From: Labia minor
Lineage: Eukaryota > Arthropoda > Insecta > Dermaptera > Spongiphoridae
Direction: 5' to 3'
Assembly (NCBI GenBank): GCA_963082975.1
Contig: OY720345.1
Location: 60,103,028-60,167,027, forward strand
DNA length: 64,000 bases
Each line of letters begins with the position of its first letter. The first letter of the stretch is position 1. The notes beneath the pieces are model-generated. The model did not search any database and was not told where the DNA came from. It was given only the letters and a program-made list of their open reading frames with translations. Both the position numbers and the translations under genes were made by a program. Shown here piece by piece: positions 1-11,763 of the stretch.

Positions 1-263
1 ACTAACTACTATCTATTAGATTTTTCTTATATATATCTACAACTAGCTATACAAGTAAGAAACTCTAATGGGTGGATGGATTGGGAGGTGGATGGTCATC
101 AAGCAACATCTCTCTACTAACTACTATCTATTAGATTTATCTCATATATATATACAACTAAAAGATGTTTCTCTCTCTCTCTCTCTCTCTCTCTTCTCTT
201 CATCTCTCTACTAACTACTATCTATTAGATTTTTCTTATATATATATACAACTAAAAGATGTT

Positions 264-295
<32 letters not shown>

Positions 296-590
296 CTCTT
301 CTCTTCTCTTCATCTCACTACTATCTAATATCTATTAGATTTTTCTTAAATATATATACAACTAAAAGATGTTTCTCTCTCTCTCTCTCTCTTCTCTTCT
401 CTTCTCTTCATCTCACTACTATCTAATATCTATTAGATTTTTCTTATATATATCTACAACTAGCTATACAAGTAAGAAACTCTAATGGGTGGATGGATTG
501 GGAGGTGGATGGTCATCAAGCAACATCTCTCTACTAACTACTATCTATTAGATTTATCTCATATATATATATACAACTAATCAATGTGTA
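1..590 (+). repeat. Tandem repeat array with two-level structure
   Basis: Basic unit of about 105-125 bp (CTACTATCTATTAGATTT, (TA)n, ACAACTAAAAGATG, (CT)n). A block with GGGTGGATGGATTGGGAGG occurs at about 70 and 486, giving a higher-order period near 416 bp. Continues off the window's left edge. Confidence 0.85.
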
Positions 591-809
591 TGTCGTAGGC
601 AAAAGGCAATTTTAAGAAAATAACATTTGCCTAGGCAAAAACCATTTTTCTTGCCAAATAGCTTCAATTAGTATTTCATTTCAATTTAACCAGGAAAATA
701 GCAAATACCATTTGGCTAAATATTTGTTAGGCAAATAGCTTTAACTATGACGTTAGACAATTACGAAATTATTCAAAAAATTTTTTGTTTTTCTTATAAT
801 TTTATTATT

Positions 810-1298
810 ACTATCTCGCCTGAGTCATTTTCACTAAGGATGAGAAAAATGTCTCTGTGTGTGTGGGTGGGTGTGCAAAAACAGTTGAGCTAGAATAATG
901 AATCACGGACATTATTCAAAATTCCTAGTTTTCTATCAACTTTTGAGAAATGTAGCTCATCCGGAAGAGGACCATTACCTACCACGTTTTCATTTTTTCC
1001 TCTAAACTGATCGTAAAAATAAAGATATATATTTGATATTTATTTACATGATTAAAAATTATATAAAACTGTTATATATAGAATTTCAGCTTGATTGAAT
1101 CGCTGATAATATCGGAATTAATTTTTTAAATTTTTTAACACGTTGACTTCCAATCACGCGCCAGCAAGTGACGTGGTGTCATCAACAAACATCCAAACAC
1201 GCGCTGGTTTAATAAATATTATTGATTAAATTTAATTTAAATATAATATATGTTAATCCAATTCAAATTTGCTAGATAGTCGAGTGGAGACACTCCAC
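810..1298 (+). mobile_element. Repeat family A (Helentron/DINE-1-like), copy 1
   Basis: Begins ACTATCTCGC, has a (GT)n tract after GAGAAAAATGTCT, core motif AGCTAGAATAATGAA, and ends GATAGTCGAGTGGAGACACTCC. The first 70 bp after the start are deleted relative to the copy at 43247. Confidence 0.75.
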
Positions 1299-3139
1299 AT
1301 TTTTTTTTTATTTAATATTGAAAAATTTTAAATACTAAAGATGGTGGTGTAGATTACAAAAATATAAAACCACTTAATTTAAATTGGAGAATTATCGGCA
1401 TTATCGTATATCGGAAATTGATAATTTGGTTACGAAAGGGATTGTTTAATTGGAGCTGATTATTTCATTTTCTTTTCATTTTCATAAATTGATGTCTTGT
1501 TTCTAGGTGACTGATTCTTAGAATGTTCTTTTATTTTTTTTCGATTGCAATAGACTTGTATAATGAATCCACTGGCAACTCTTGTGAAAGGTCCTGTGAC
1601 ATCTGCCTAGTCAGCATTCAGATCGTTTCCGTTTAATCTTAACTTAATAGGATGTCGTTGGTCTTCGAGAAGAGCCAGTCGCTTTTCCCTTTTTCCGTAA
1701 AACCCCCTGCTGACTTTCTTGATCGAAGCTTTTTCAATCCAAATAGCCATCGTAAACATTCGGTATTTTATATTGGAAAGTAAAACATTTCATTGGGGTC
1801 TTTATTTGACACACCAATCCATTTAGGGAAATTAAATATTCTATCCCTTATTCGAAACAAATAATTGAACAACACAAACCTTACTTTATTAATAATTGAT
1901 TTATTAAAACAAAATATGCTCCGAACAACACAATATTTTTATATACTCTATCTAATTTATTCAAGTAGTATTAATATGTAATTCATTTTAGCCTGGCTCC
2001 GAGTTCAAAGCCCATTCATGGTAATGAAATTGCTTTCTACAATAGTTGGAGACTCTTGAAAAGCTATTTGAAAAATATAGTTGTGACCATCAAGAAAATC
2101 AAGTTAAAGGTTGAGAAGATTCGTTGTACTAATCATATAACACATCTATCCTGCTCAGGCGGCGGCCGACTTAATTGACACTTTCCTTTCATAGAATGTC
2201 TAAAAGTCTGAGTGTTTATTTCTAATATATTTTAATAATAAAAAATAATTAAATAATTAAGTTAATTTTTAAAAATCACGGCTCTTCAACGTGGATCTAA
2301 TAAAACTAATATTATATATAATTACTTTATTAATATTGTTATATTAAATGAATAAGTGCTTTTGAAAACAGATTCTGTTCGGGGAAATCAATTTAGAAAT
2401 TGACTCCTCCATGGACAATATATCAAGAATTTGGGAGAAGTTATAAATTGGATGGAGATGCGTGTTTTCTGTTGTCGAAAACTTTAGAAAGAAATAAGTA
2501 TTAAATCAATATTTTCTGAAAATAGAAAATATGTGAGAATAAATTTCTAGTAATCTCTATTTTTTATACTTATTTTTTGTAATAGATTATAATGGTATGT
2601 ATTTAAATTAATTAAATTAATTTAGTAAATATATAATTTTTATGATTTTTTCGTATCTTTTCAGAAATATTGTGACGCTGTAGTCTCGCAATTAATTTCA
2701 AACTAAGAAGGTTTGTATTTATTAAATTAAATTTATATTTTATTTTTTACCTTTATTTAATGAATATTTTTCATTTAGAAGAATATTGAATGTGTGTATT
2801 CTAAATGAATTTATTGTTTTCATATATTTATATTCATTTATATATCGAAAAAATTAAAACAAAAGAAGGAATAAAATCATTTATTATTTTTTTTTTTAAT
2901 GAAATGGTCAAAAACCTATTATTTTTTTAATTAAATTAGATAAATTAATAAAATAAATGAATGGATAAATGAATAATTAAATTTAATTTAGGATTTATTT
3001 CTTTTATTTATTACTCTTCATTTGAGAAGATCTTCATTAATATATATATATATATATAGATTGATATTTGTATTTTTATATGTTTTACAAAAGAAGTGAA
3101 AAAAAAGTTTTTATCCTACGAATCAAAAAAAAAGTATTC
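1299..3139. other. AT-rich intergenic sequence
   Basis: Apart from family D copy 1, nothing recognisable. Poly-A/T tracts throughout. Confidence 0.6.
1990..2215 (-). repeat. Repeat family D (about 200 bp, SINE-sized), copy 1
   Basis: Shares CATCAAGAAAATCAA, AAGGTTG and the CTTTCATAGAATGT end with the other copies. A GAGTTCAAAGCCC match to a pol III B box is visible; no clear A box. Confidence 0.5.
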
Positions 3140-3475
3140 TATTAGGGTGTTTTTTGCACGAACACCCTATACTAAACGCAAACAATACCTAATCATGTAT
3201 TGGACAAGAAATGGAGAAAAGAAGTGAAGGTAGACGGCGGAGAGGTGCAATGAGGGTTGTCGAAGGAGGGGACCCCGACTTATGCTTCGGTGCCGTCCCC
3301 TGTGTGACGTCAACAGGGGTGGGGTCACAACTCCGCTGTCACGGGAAACTCGTTGTGGGTCGCTAATCGGAAAATCAATGGCTGGAGTCGCCAGCCCTGA
3401 CTGCCAGCTCCTGCAATGGAGGTAGCCATAAATACCCTGGAGCCGTGAGGCATTATTTCTTGTCATTTACCACCC
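3140..3475. other. Complex island downstream of vnd
   Basis: GC-rich compared with its surroundings. Starts with hairpin AGGGTGTT ... AACACCCT (3144-3151/3161-3168) and contains a full CRE, TGACGTCA, near 3306. The 99-codon frame on the minus strand shows no family features. Could be an enhancer or an unrecognised exon. Confidence 0.35.
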
Positions 3476-3872
3476 TTAAATTTCGTTTCAGGAGTACTTC
3501 ACGGGATCAGATGTTAGAAAACCTTTGAATTAATCTTTCATGTGTATTGGTAGAAAGAAATGAATACTTTAATATTATAAAAATGATTCATTTTTGTAAT
3601 ACATTCTCAAATATGGTTAAAATAGAAGTAAGTTGTATTGTGGGTTGCAGGCTGTTTAGTAAAATTTAAAAAATATCTTAAATTATGAAATGTAATAATA
3701 AAATATAATTTTTCTAAATTTCTTAAAAAATCGGTTGAATTTTCATCATATTTTCTAATTTATAATTAATATTTTTGATTGAATCTAATAATTATTCTAA
3801 ATCAAGAAAAGTTTATTTTAATTATTATAAGTAAATATATTAATTAGCTTTATTGAGAGATTAATGCTAGAA

Positions 3873-4130
3873 CAGTGATTCTCAACCTTTTTTTTACTGC
3901 GGCACACTTAAAAACGGTTTAAAAATTTGGCTGCACATATTTACATATTTACCATATTGAAAAAATTGAAAAAAAGTCGGAAATGTTTAAGAGCCTGATC
4001 GCAAAAACATTTTACCTTTTTTTTTACAAACATATAAAATAAATAAGTGTTTTTTTTTAATTTGAACTTAACATTTGTAAAATTTAGGGCACATTTTGAA
4101 AATCTCGCAGTACGTGGTTGAGAATCACTG
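3873..4130. mobile_element. hAT-type miniature element, 258 bp
   Basis: Inverted ends CAGTGATTCTCAACC / GGTTGAGAATCACTG with a perfect 8-bp target duplication TGCTAGAA (3865-3872, 4131-4138). No coding capacity. Confidence 0.9.
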
Positions 4131-4452
4131 TGCTAGAAGATAAGTAAAATAACCTTTAAAATTTCGACTTCTTTAAAAAAAAAAGTATTCTTTAATTATA
4201 AAAATGGCTAAATTCCAGGAATAATCATCATTTAAGAAATAACTAAATTGTTTTCTATACCGTCAATGGTAAACTTTAAACCTTACCATGAAGCAAAGAG
4301 ATGGATGAAAGTCTACTTAATCAAGGACAATCCTTATTTGTTCCTAAATCTAAAATAATCAAGGCTGTTGGTTTAGACTGATATAACCAACTTATAGTAC
4401 TCCTTATTATTTGTAAATTCATTAATTCATTCAGGATGAATCCAATACTAAA

Positions 4453-4785
4453 CTAGCCATTCACGGCATCATATGCTACCGCGGCTGCATAAAACTCTTC
4501 TTAGAGGGACAGGCGGCTTCTGCCGCACGAGATTGATTATTAATAATAATAATTTATAGGAAATTTTGTTTCAAATATTTGCCAAACAACATAATGTATA
4601 ATTATAAAATGATTAACTTTATTCAAATAGTCGTAATAATTTTTTTATTTTTTTTATTTGACACTTATTTAATTTAACGAAACACAAAATTTAAAAAAAT
4701 GAAGTTAGTTACAAATTAATAATTTTGACAATTTGTAACTAACTTCATAATGTCACAGACATCACATACCTACATAGAAAATTAT
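4453..4785 (-). mobile_element. Helitron-like non-autonomous element, reverse copy
   Basis: ACTAG at the plus-strand left edge (CTAGT on the minus strand), hairpin-forming GC patch, and the same ATGAAGTTAGTTACAAA palindrome as 15597-15868. Confidence 0.55.
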
Positions 4786-5391
4786 ATATATTGTTGATCT
4801 ATTTAATCTGATCACATTTTCAATTATTATAAATAAAATATTCTTTTTATTTAAAAAATATTTAATAAGACGAAAAACATTATTAATGTCAATAATTAAT
4901 TTCAATAACTTCTTTGTTTATTAATAATTGATTTTCCATTGTATTTATGTAAAATAGAGATACATGTAATAACAATACAGGGTTTATTAGTTTAGAAGGA
5001 AAATTTAAAAACTATTAACTTTTGTGGCTTGTGGTTGAGAACGTTAAGATAACGTTGAGAACGTTGATAAACTGTCAATCGTTTAATACCGTTTAGTAAA
5101 TGGTCATCATGCGTTTTCTGTTTAAAATATTTCTGTTAGATTATGAGAAAGTTACTTTTCAAACAGTACACTATTTCAAAACCATAAGTTTAAAAGATTA
5201 TGGGGTATTCCTCCATTTACCAGATAAATGAACTGATTTTAAAAAGTTCTATGTTTACTAAATGACGTTAAATGATAGATAATTTATTATTTACTTCAGC
5301 CCTATCACCAAACATACTGAATATGAATATTTAATATATACATTTTTAATCAAAGATTTAAAGACTATACCTGTAAGTCATTATACTAGAC

Positions 5392-5665
5392 CAGGGGTCG
5401 TCAACCTTTTTTAATAGTCGGGCACATTTCTGAAATAATATAACAGGAGTGGGCACACTGGATACTTGTTAGAACCATATTGAAAAATCGAAAATGTTTA
5501 AGAGCCTGGTCGCAAAAACATTGTACCATTTTTTAGAGCCATATTGAAAAATTTGAAAAAAAAATCGAAAATGTTTAAGAGTCTGATCGTAAAAACATTT
5601 TCCTTTTTTTAGTAAAAATTTAATACTTAGTAATTTGAATGCGGGCACCTGGTTGCCGACCCCTG
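5392..5665. mobile_element. hAT-type miniature element, 274 bp
   Basis: Ends CAGGGGTCGTCAACC / GGTTGCCGACCCCTG; duplication tACTAGAC / aACTAGAC (7 of 8). An internal segment near AAATGTTTAAGAGCCTG is repeated within the element and is shared with 3873-4130. Confidence 0.88.
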
Positions 5666-6029
5666 AACTAGACTACAAGCAAAATTTACAATTATTTATT
5701 GGTTTATAGGGACCTAATAGTATCTTAGAAATTATAATTTCAATTTTTATTATTAAATAATCTTCTTAATTAATAGAATTAATCATACTAAGAATATTTT
5801 TTTGGAAAATTTTAATATTCATTTTGTTATTAATCCTATGAATATTTTCTCCTTATTTCTTTTTCTTTATATTTTACCTAATTATAATAAATATATAGTT
5901 TGAGTTAGATAAATTTTGTTCGTTATCTCAATATCACAAGCTGAATAAAAATAATAGTTATAATAAATATAATGATGTCACACAGTCTGGAAGGCAACAC
6001 GCTTAACTCTCAACCTTGTGGTCTTAGCA

Positions 6030-6245
6030 AGGAAATTCTCTGTAGCTGAGGTTTATGAGAACGCGATCCACATAATCCACATCTACGTAATCCAAATTGG
6101 AAAGCTAATTGAAATAAAAAGTAGAGGCCCCGGATCAAAAAACTCAAAATAAATAATTTGGGACAATCAGTTGTACTGATCACACATTGCCTCTATCCAT
6201 CTTGATATGTACGGTGCTTTCATAGGATGTACAAAAGTTAGAGAT
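6030..6245 (-). repeat. Repeat family D, copy 2
   Basis: CCGGATCAAAA, GTACTGATCA and TTTCATAGGATGTACAAAAG segments shared with 31890-32090 (inverse). Confidence 0.55.
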
Positions 6246-6536
6246 TTAATAAATAAAATATAACTTTTTTAAATATATATTTTTCAAGCAACGCTTAATT
6301 TATAGATACCAGATATTCATTTTTGTTGTCTATTCAATATTTATACTGTTATATATATATATATATATTACATCCAATACATGATTCTATTTATATAATA
6401 TACGTTCTTAACAATTTTTCATATAACAGGAAACATACTGTTTTATTTTTATTATAGCTTTGTCGAGGCACCATTCATTGGCCTGGTGTGTCCTTACATT
6501 TAAATAAACCTGCCCTTTGACGTCCCTATTTTTTTC

Positions 6537-6573
<37 letters not shown>

Positions 6574-6589
6574 TATACAGATAGATAGA

Positions 6590-7010
6590 TAACATGCAAA
6601 ATTATCGTTTGAATCGGAGCATGAAATTAAAGCCAGTCTGGACCATCCAAAAAGTGAGGAAGGGTGCGACGACATCCCGGACCCTGGTCATGATATATGC
6701 ACCACTTCCCTGTCCGAGGTCGGCTGACATTTATTTCTAATATTTCTAGTGGCAGCAAACGCGAGTCGTCTCTGTTCCTTGATTCAATCTAGCGTGCAAC
6801 ATTAATCTCCCCGGGGAAACTGAGCGCGCCGAGACGATAAAACCTCCCGTTCCATTTCTATTATTTGTCCGCACCGAACGATTTTTATTTATAGGAAGCA
6901 ACCCTCTGGATCAATTATTAGAGTGAGCAATATGCTAGATGTCTCCCTGGCGAACGTCAGCTACCCCATTGTCTCTTTTTTCTCCGGTCTTTTTTTTCTT
7001 CCCCTGATAA
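6590..7010. other. Complex island in the 3' flank
   Basis: Non-repetitive, moderate GC, no credible ORF or repeat match inside the window. Candidate conserved non-coding element. Confidence 0.3.
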
Positions 7011-7316
7011 AACAATTCCCATTTCCATAAATGAGAAATTGCCCAGCTACATATACAATCATTATCCACCAGTTTATTTTATTTTCTTTTTTCTTTTTTT
7101 TTTTTTTTACTAAAATTGATTTGATTATTTATCTCTAATAGAATATATTTTACTTTGATAAAGCATTTTTCTATTTGCTAAGTAAATAAACCCATTAAAA
7201 AAAATGATATCCTTAAAAGATAATTTATCAGAATACTTTAAATTAATATATTTTATAGTCTTATTAAAAGATTAATCTGTTTTATTAGCAAAACGCTTAT
7301 AATCAACTTTTTCTTT

Positions 7317-7999
7317 TAAAAATTTAAATAGTCAAATTCAATCAAAAGGGAGATAGTAAGAAAAATATTCTTCAAAATTTTAGTAAAACAAAGAATAGAA
7401 GAATAAAGAATAGAAGCATGTAGTCAGCTGGTAGGTAAGAACCAAGCATGGTCACCAATTGTGTAGCATATGATTGTGAAAAAATTTATGATTTTTCGAA
7501 TTTCAAAGTATTTCCACTTAGCAATTGTTTAATTGGGTTTAATTTGGTCTTAAAAATCTAAAAATCAATGCCAGGTATTGAGAAAATTCATTATCTTTCC
7601 TTAACAACATGATGCAGTTTTACCTACCAATACCGGTTTCCATATACCACATGCTAATAAGAAATAATACGAAACGAGGACTCTATTAAAAATTTAAATA
7701 GTTAAATTCACACAAAAGGGAGATAGTAGGAATAATCTTCTTCAAAATTTTAGTAAAACAAAGAATAGAACAAAACACAGTGTAGTCAAGGTGGTAGGTA
7801 AGAACCAAACATGGTCACCAATTGTGTAGCATATGATTGTGAAAAATTTTGGGATTCTTAAAAATTTAAAATCACTGCCAGATTCATTATCTTTCCTTAT
7901 CTCAGTAAAATTACATTAACAACATGCTGCAGTTTTACCTACCAATACCGGTTTCCCATACATCACATGTTAATAAGAAAGAATACGAAACGAAAGTCA
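7317..7999 (+). repeat. Tandem duplication of a TTACCTACC-ended element
   Basis: Two direct units, 7317-7686 and 7687-7999, share AAATTTAAATAGT, GGGAGATAGTA, the segment from GGTAGGTAAGAACC to TTTTACCTACCAATACCGG and the end AATACGAAACGA. The second unit has a short internal deletion. Confidence 0.8.
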
Positions 8000-8273
8000 A
8001 TGAAATTAAAGAACTCTCGAAGGAAATACCAAAATTAAAGGAAAATATTTTGGGGGAATTTCGATGTAAATGTCTATAAATATGTCATAAAATATCATTA
8101 ATAAATAGATAGAATTAATTAAAGAATTAAGAAAAGTTTGTCTGATTAGTAAAATAAATGTATAAAGATATATGGAGATATTTTTCCTAGGATATAACGA
8201 ATTAATTGATCCAGAGGATTATTTTCTATAAGTACATAAAAATTGTATTAATAATAGGATAGCTCATTTTTCT

Positions 8274-8275
<2 letters not shown>

Positions 8276-8312
<37 letters not shown>
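8276..8312 (+). repeat. (TA)n microsatellite
   Basis: About 18 units. Similar tracts lie at about 6542-6568, 31853-31886, 46587-46611 and 57462-57497. Confidence 0.95.
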
Positions 8313-8313
<1 letters not shown>

Positions 8314-9755
8314 TTATTATAGGAAATAAGTTTTTATATTAAAGAAGCTCTGAAGTTTTGTTTTATGTGCATTCCAACTGTAGAAAATAAGACTTGAGAT
8401 AATGTCAAAAAAAAAATGCTAATAAAGGAAATTTATTAATAAACTTGAAACTTCGCCAGGTCTCTTTAATATAACATAAATAATTTTTACTAAGTTGTAA
8501 AATTTTTAAGTTTAATTTTAGTTAATTTACTCTTTTTTGGAAAGATTTAATTTTTTTAAACATGTGAATCTAAATTAATTAAACCCAACTTCAGAAAATA
8601 GTATTTTTTTAAATTTATTGAAAAAATCAATAATATTCTTTTTAGGAAAATTAAAAACGTTTTTATCTTCTTGGACTCTTTAAAATTAATTAAGTATTTT
8701 CTGTGTTCTTAAATCTTAATAATTTAATAAATATGATATTATTTTCTCATTTTTGCGATATTTTATGTACCTCTTAAAAACCAATTTTTTCTTGCCTTCT
8801 TGCCTAGGGTGACGATATTTTATGTTCATATTGAATTATGAAAAAACGGAACATTGTAATGTCAAAAACGGGACGGTGTTATAAAATGAAGAGTTGAGAG
8901 AATTAGAAGAAAAAAAATTAGAAAACAGGATTCATAGACTTCTTCTAATTCTCTTCTAAAATTTACATATTCAAAAATATTTATATTAAAACGACGGTAC
9001 GTGGAAAAATATGAAGAAAACGAATACTGTCCTTTTGAAAAAGGGACGTATGGTCATCTTCTACAGAGTAATAATAAAATTTTGAAAACAAAATATAGAT
9101 TTAATCAAAGAATAAATCAATTATAATTAAATAATAAATAATTATTTTGATTTATAAATAAATTAAATGAAATTAATTAATTTAAAAAAATATTAAATTT
9201 ATTTATAAAAAAATAAAATAAATTCAGGTGGTTTGATTACCTGGTTTAATACCGCATAACCTGTTAATAAAATAAAAATAAAGGATTGGACTATCATAGA
9301 AATGATAATAATGATAACAAAAAATTATTTCAAAATTTCTATTATTTATTCACAATCTAATATATTATTTAACATATCACACTATATTTATATATATATA
9401 TTTATTTATTTATAAACTTTTATATATATATATAAATTAATTTTTAATAATATACACACAATTAAATATTTATTTTTACATTGTAATATACATAAAAGAA
9501 ATATCACTGTGGTCTAACAATAATATCCAGGGAAAAATATTCCAACTGAAAATTAAGAATCCATCAGTGTATTTCATCTTTTCTTTCATTAATACATGAA
9601 ATTTACACAATTTACAAATATTTTAAGATAAATGGTTTATTATATTTTTATTTTTTTGTACTATTTTCAATATAATTTACAAAATCGCATTCTAGTTGAC
9701 ATTTGTAGAAAAGAATTTAGAAAAACGTGAAACTAGTGCGAAATACAAGACGCGG

Positions 9756-9855
9756 GGGAGAAATGTATGGGAGAAAGTGAAATAGAGAGGGGAGACAAGA
9801 AAAGAAGAGATAGAAAGGAGAGAGGAGGAAGTGGGGTGGAAGAGGATAGAAAAAG
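9756..9855 (+). repeat. Polypurine stretch of about 100 bp
   Basis: Nearly uninterrupted A/G sequence (GGGAGAAAG, AGAGGGGAGA, GGAGAGAGGAGG and similar). Such tracts can form triplex DNA. Confidence 0.75.
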
Positions 9856-11423
9856 TTTTTAATTTATTTCACCATCATTCTAAGAAGTTACAAGGCAAAT
9901 GTCGATGAATTATGGGAAAAGTTAAATTTGGAAAAATTATAATTAAAAATAGAAAATAAAAATTATTAAAGAAAAAAAAAAGAAAAAAATCATAATAATA
10001 AAATGGAGACGATATTATTATAATCGACTAGCATCTTTGAATATATATAAATATAGTATATATTATTATTCATTGTCTCAATACTTATTTGTTATTATAT
10101 ATAAATAATTATAAAGGATTTAAAAACAATTGTTCATTAAAAAATTACAGTCATGAATTAATGGACCTTGAATTATAGGATTTTAAATGTAAAAACTATT
10201 AAGTATATAATATATATATAGGAAATTTAAATTCAATTTTATCTATAAAACTAAAGATAGAACTAAATTAATATGTAATAAAAATAATTTCACTTTCAAT
10301 ACTCGAATATTTGAATACTGTTTCAAAATTATTTTTTTATTTATTGTACTTTATGCGCATTTCATTAAATCTTAATAAATAAATGTTTTTATTATATTTT
10401 TTTTAATTTCAGTCATACAAATAAAATGAAATAGTGAAGTTTTTGATTAAAACATTTGTAAATTTCATCATATTCTTTCATAGTAAAATTTCTATTAATC
10501 CTCTATCTAATGCAACAAAATCCGGTTGATTTATTAATATTTAATTTAATAATTTAACATATATTAAAAATAGTTAATTTATTTTTATTTATTAAATAAA
10601 AGTTGTAGAAGATTCAAGAAAAAAAATGAGAAGTTTTTTTTAGAAATTTAAGGATATATTATTTTAAAGTTTTATCAAAATTATGTTTATTACAAATAAA
10701 TTAATTTTAAATGGAATCCATTTTTTTATCTTTTCCATCTGAAAATATTGGCTATATCAATATTTTTATAGTATCTGAAATACGCTAAATCAACAAAACT
10801 TTTTTTTTGCTGGATTTGACTAAGTAGCTTGTTTTTTTTAATAGTAAATTACCTGAAAATTAGCAATACAATTATCCTGAGATGTATCTGCGTTTCTTAT
10901 TTCACACCGCGAAAAAAAACATGCTGCTTAGGATAATCCAACATATTTTTTCTTAAATAATGACTCTAAAATATACATATATTAAAAAATTAAATAACAA
11001 TTTTTATGGTGAATCTATTTTTTTTAAAATAGAGTGGTGTAAATTAATATTTGTCTTTTTTTCTTCATATATTATGTAGAAATATATTACAAAACAATTT
11101 CATTTTATTTTAATTTTTCTACGAAAATTCGGTGAATATGTGATCAATTCATTGCAAGTGGTTGATTATTTATTTATTTATTTAAATCAAACCTTGAACA
11201 AATTGATTTTATGTCTAATGCCCTATTGAGGGAATCATTGATTGAAGATTCATTATTTTTGTTTAGTGTCCATTACCAATTTTAATAATACATTTTTTTT
11301 ATTTTTTTTTTTTGAAATTCAAGCATTGTACAAATTTATTCGAATTGGATTAAAAATGATAACTTGAAGTTGTAAAGTTACCCGGTGAATTGGACATAAT
11401 ATAATAACAATAATATTTTACTT

Positions 11424-11429
11424 TTTATT
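11424..11429 (-). terminator. candidate polyadenylation signal of vnd
   Basis: AATAAA on the minus strand about 50 nt after the vnd stop codon. AT-richness makes chance occurrences common, and several others follow, so the 3' end used is not known. Confidence 0.35.
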
Positions 11430-11477
11430 TTATGTTTTTTTTTTTTTTTTTTTTTTTTTTATAAGAGAAAAGTGTCA

Positions 11478-11763
11478 CTACCACCAATTACGGGGTGGAT
11501 TGATAAGGGGGTATCCTGGTAAAAGTACAGGTGGTTGAGCCCCTGACCCGGGATGATGGCCTGTGGGTGTGGATACAGTTACCACGGGGGGTGGTACTCC
11601 GTTTCCCGTAATCACCCCCTCGTGAGGTTTCCCTCCTGGACCAGTACAAGGTTTACCATCACGAACAAGAACGGGAACAGCCACTCGACGAGGCGACTGC
11701 AAGGACGATTGGACCGATTGTTCTTGGAGCCCTTTTTCTTGTTGAGCTCTTTTTGTTTTATAC
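11478..11763 (-). CDS. vnd: vnd terminal coding exon with NK2-specific domain
   Basis: Acceptor GTTTTTGTTTAG at 11765/11764; the exon starts by completing Arg53 and continues [11 protein letters not shown], finishing the homeodomain. Then [17 protein letters not shown], the NK2-specific domain diagnostic of NK2.1/2.2 proteins, and a Gly/Pro-rich tail ending NPPRNWW and TAG at 11478-11480. A W-rich C-terminus is usual in this subfamily. 286 bp of coding sequence including the stop. The stop is followed after 17 bp by a run of 26 A in the sense strand and then AATAAA. Confidence 0.96.

Larger units (their letters stand above)
8000..11420. other. AT-rich 3' flank of vnd
   Basis: No genes. Holds (TA)n, the polypurine stretch at 9756-9855 and simple AT-rich sequence. 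Confidence 0.6.
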
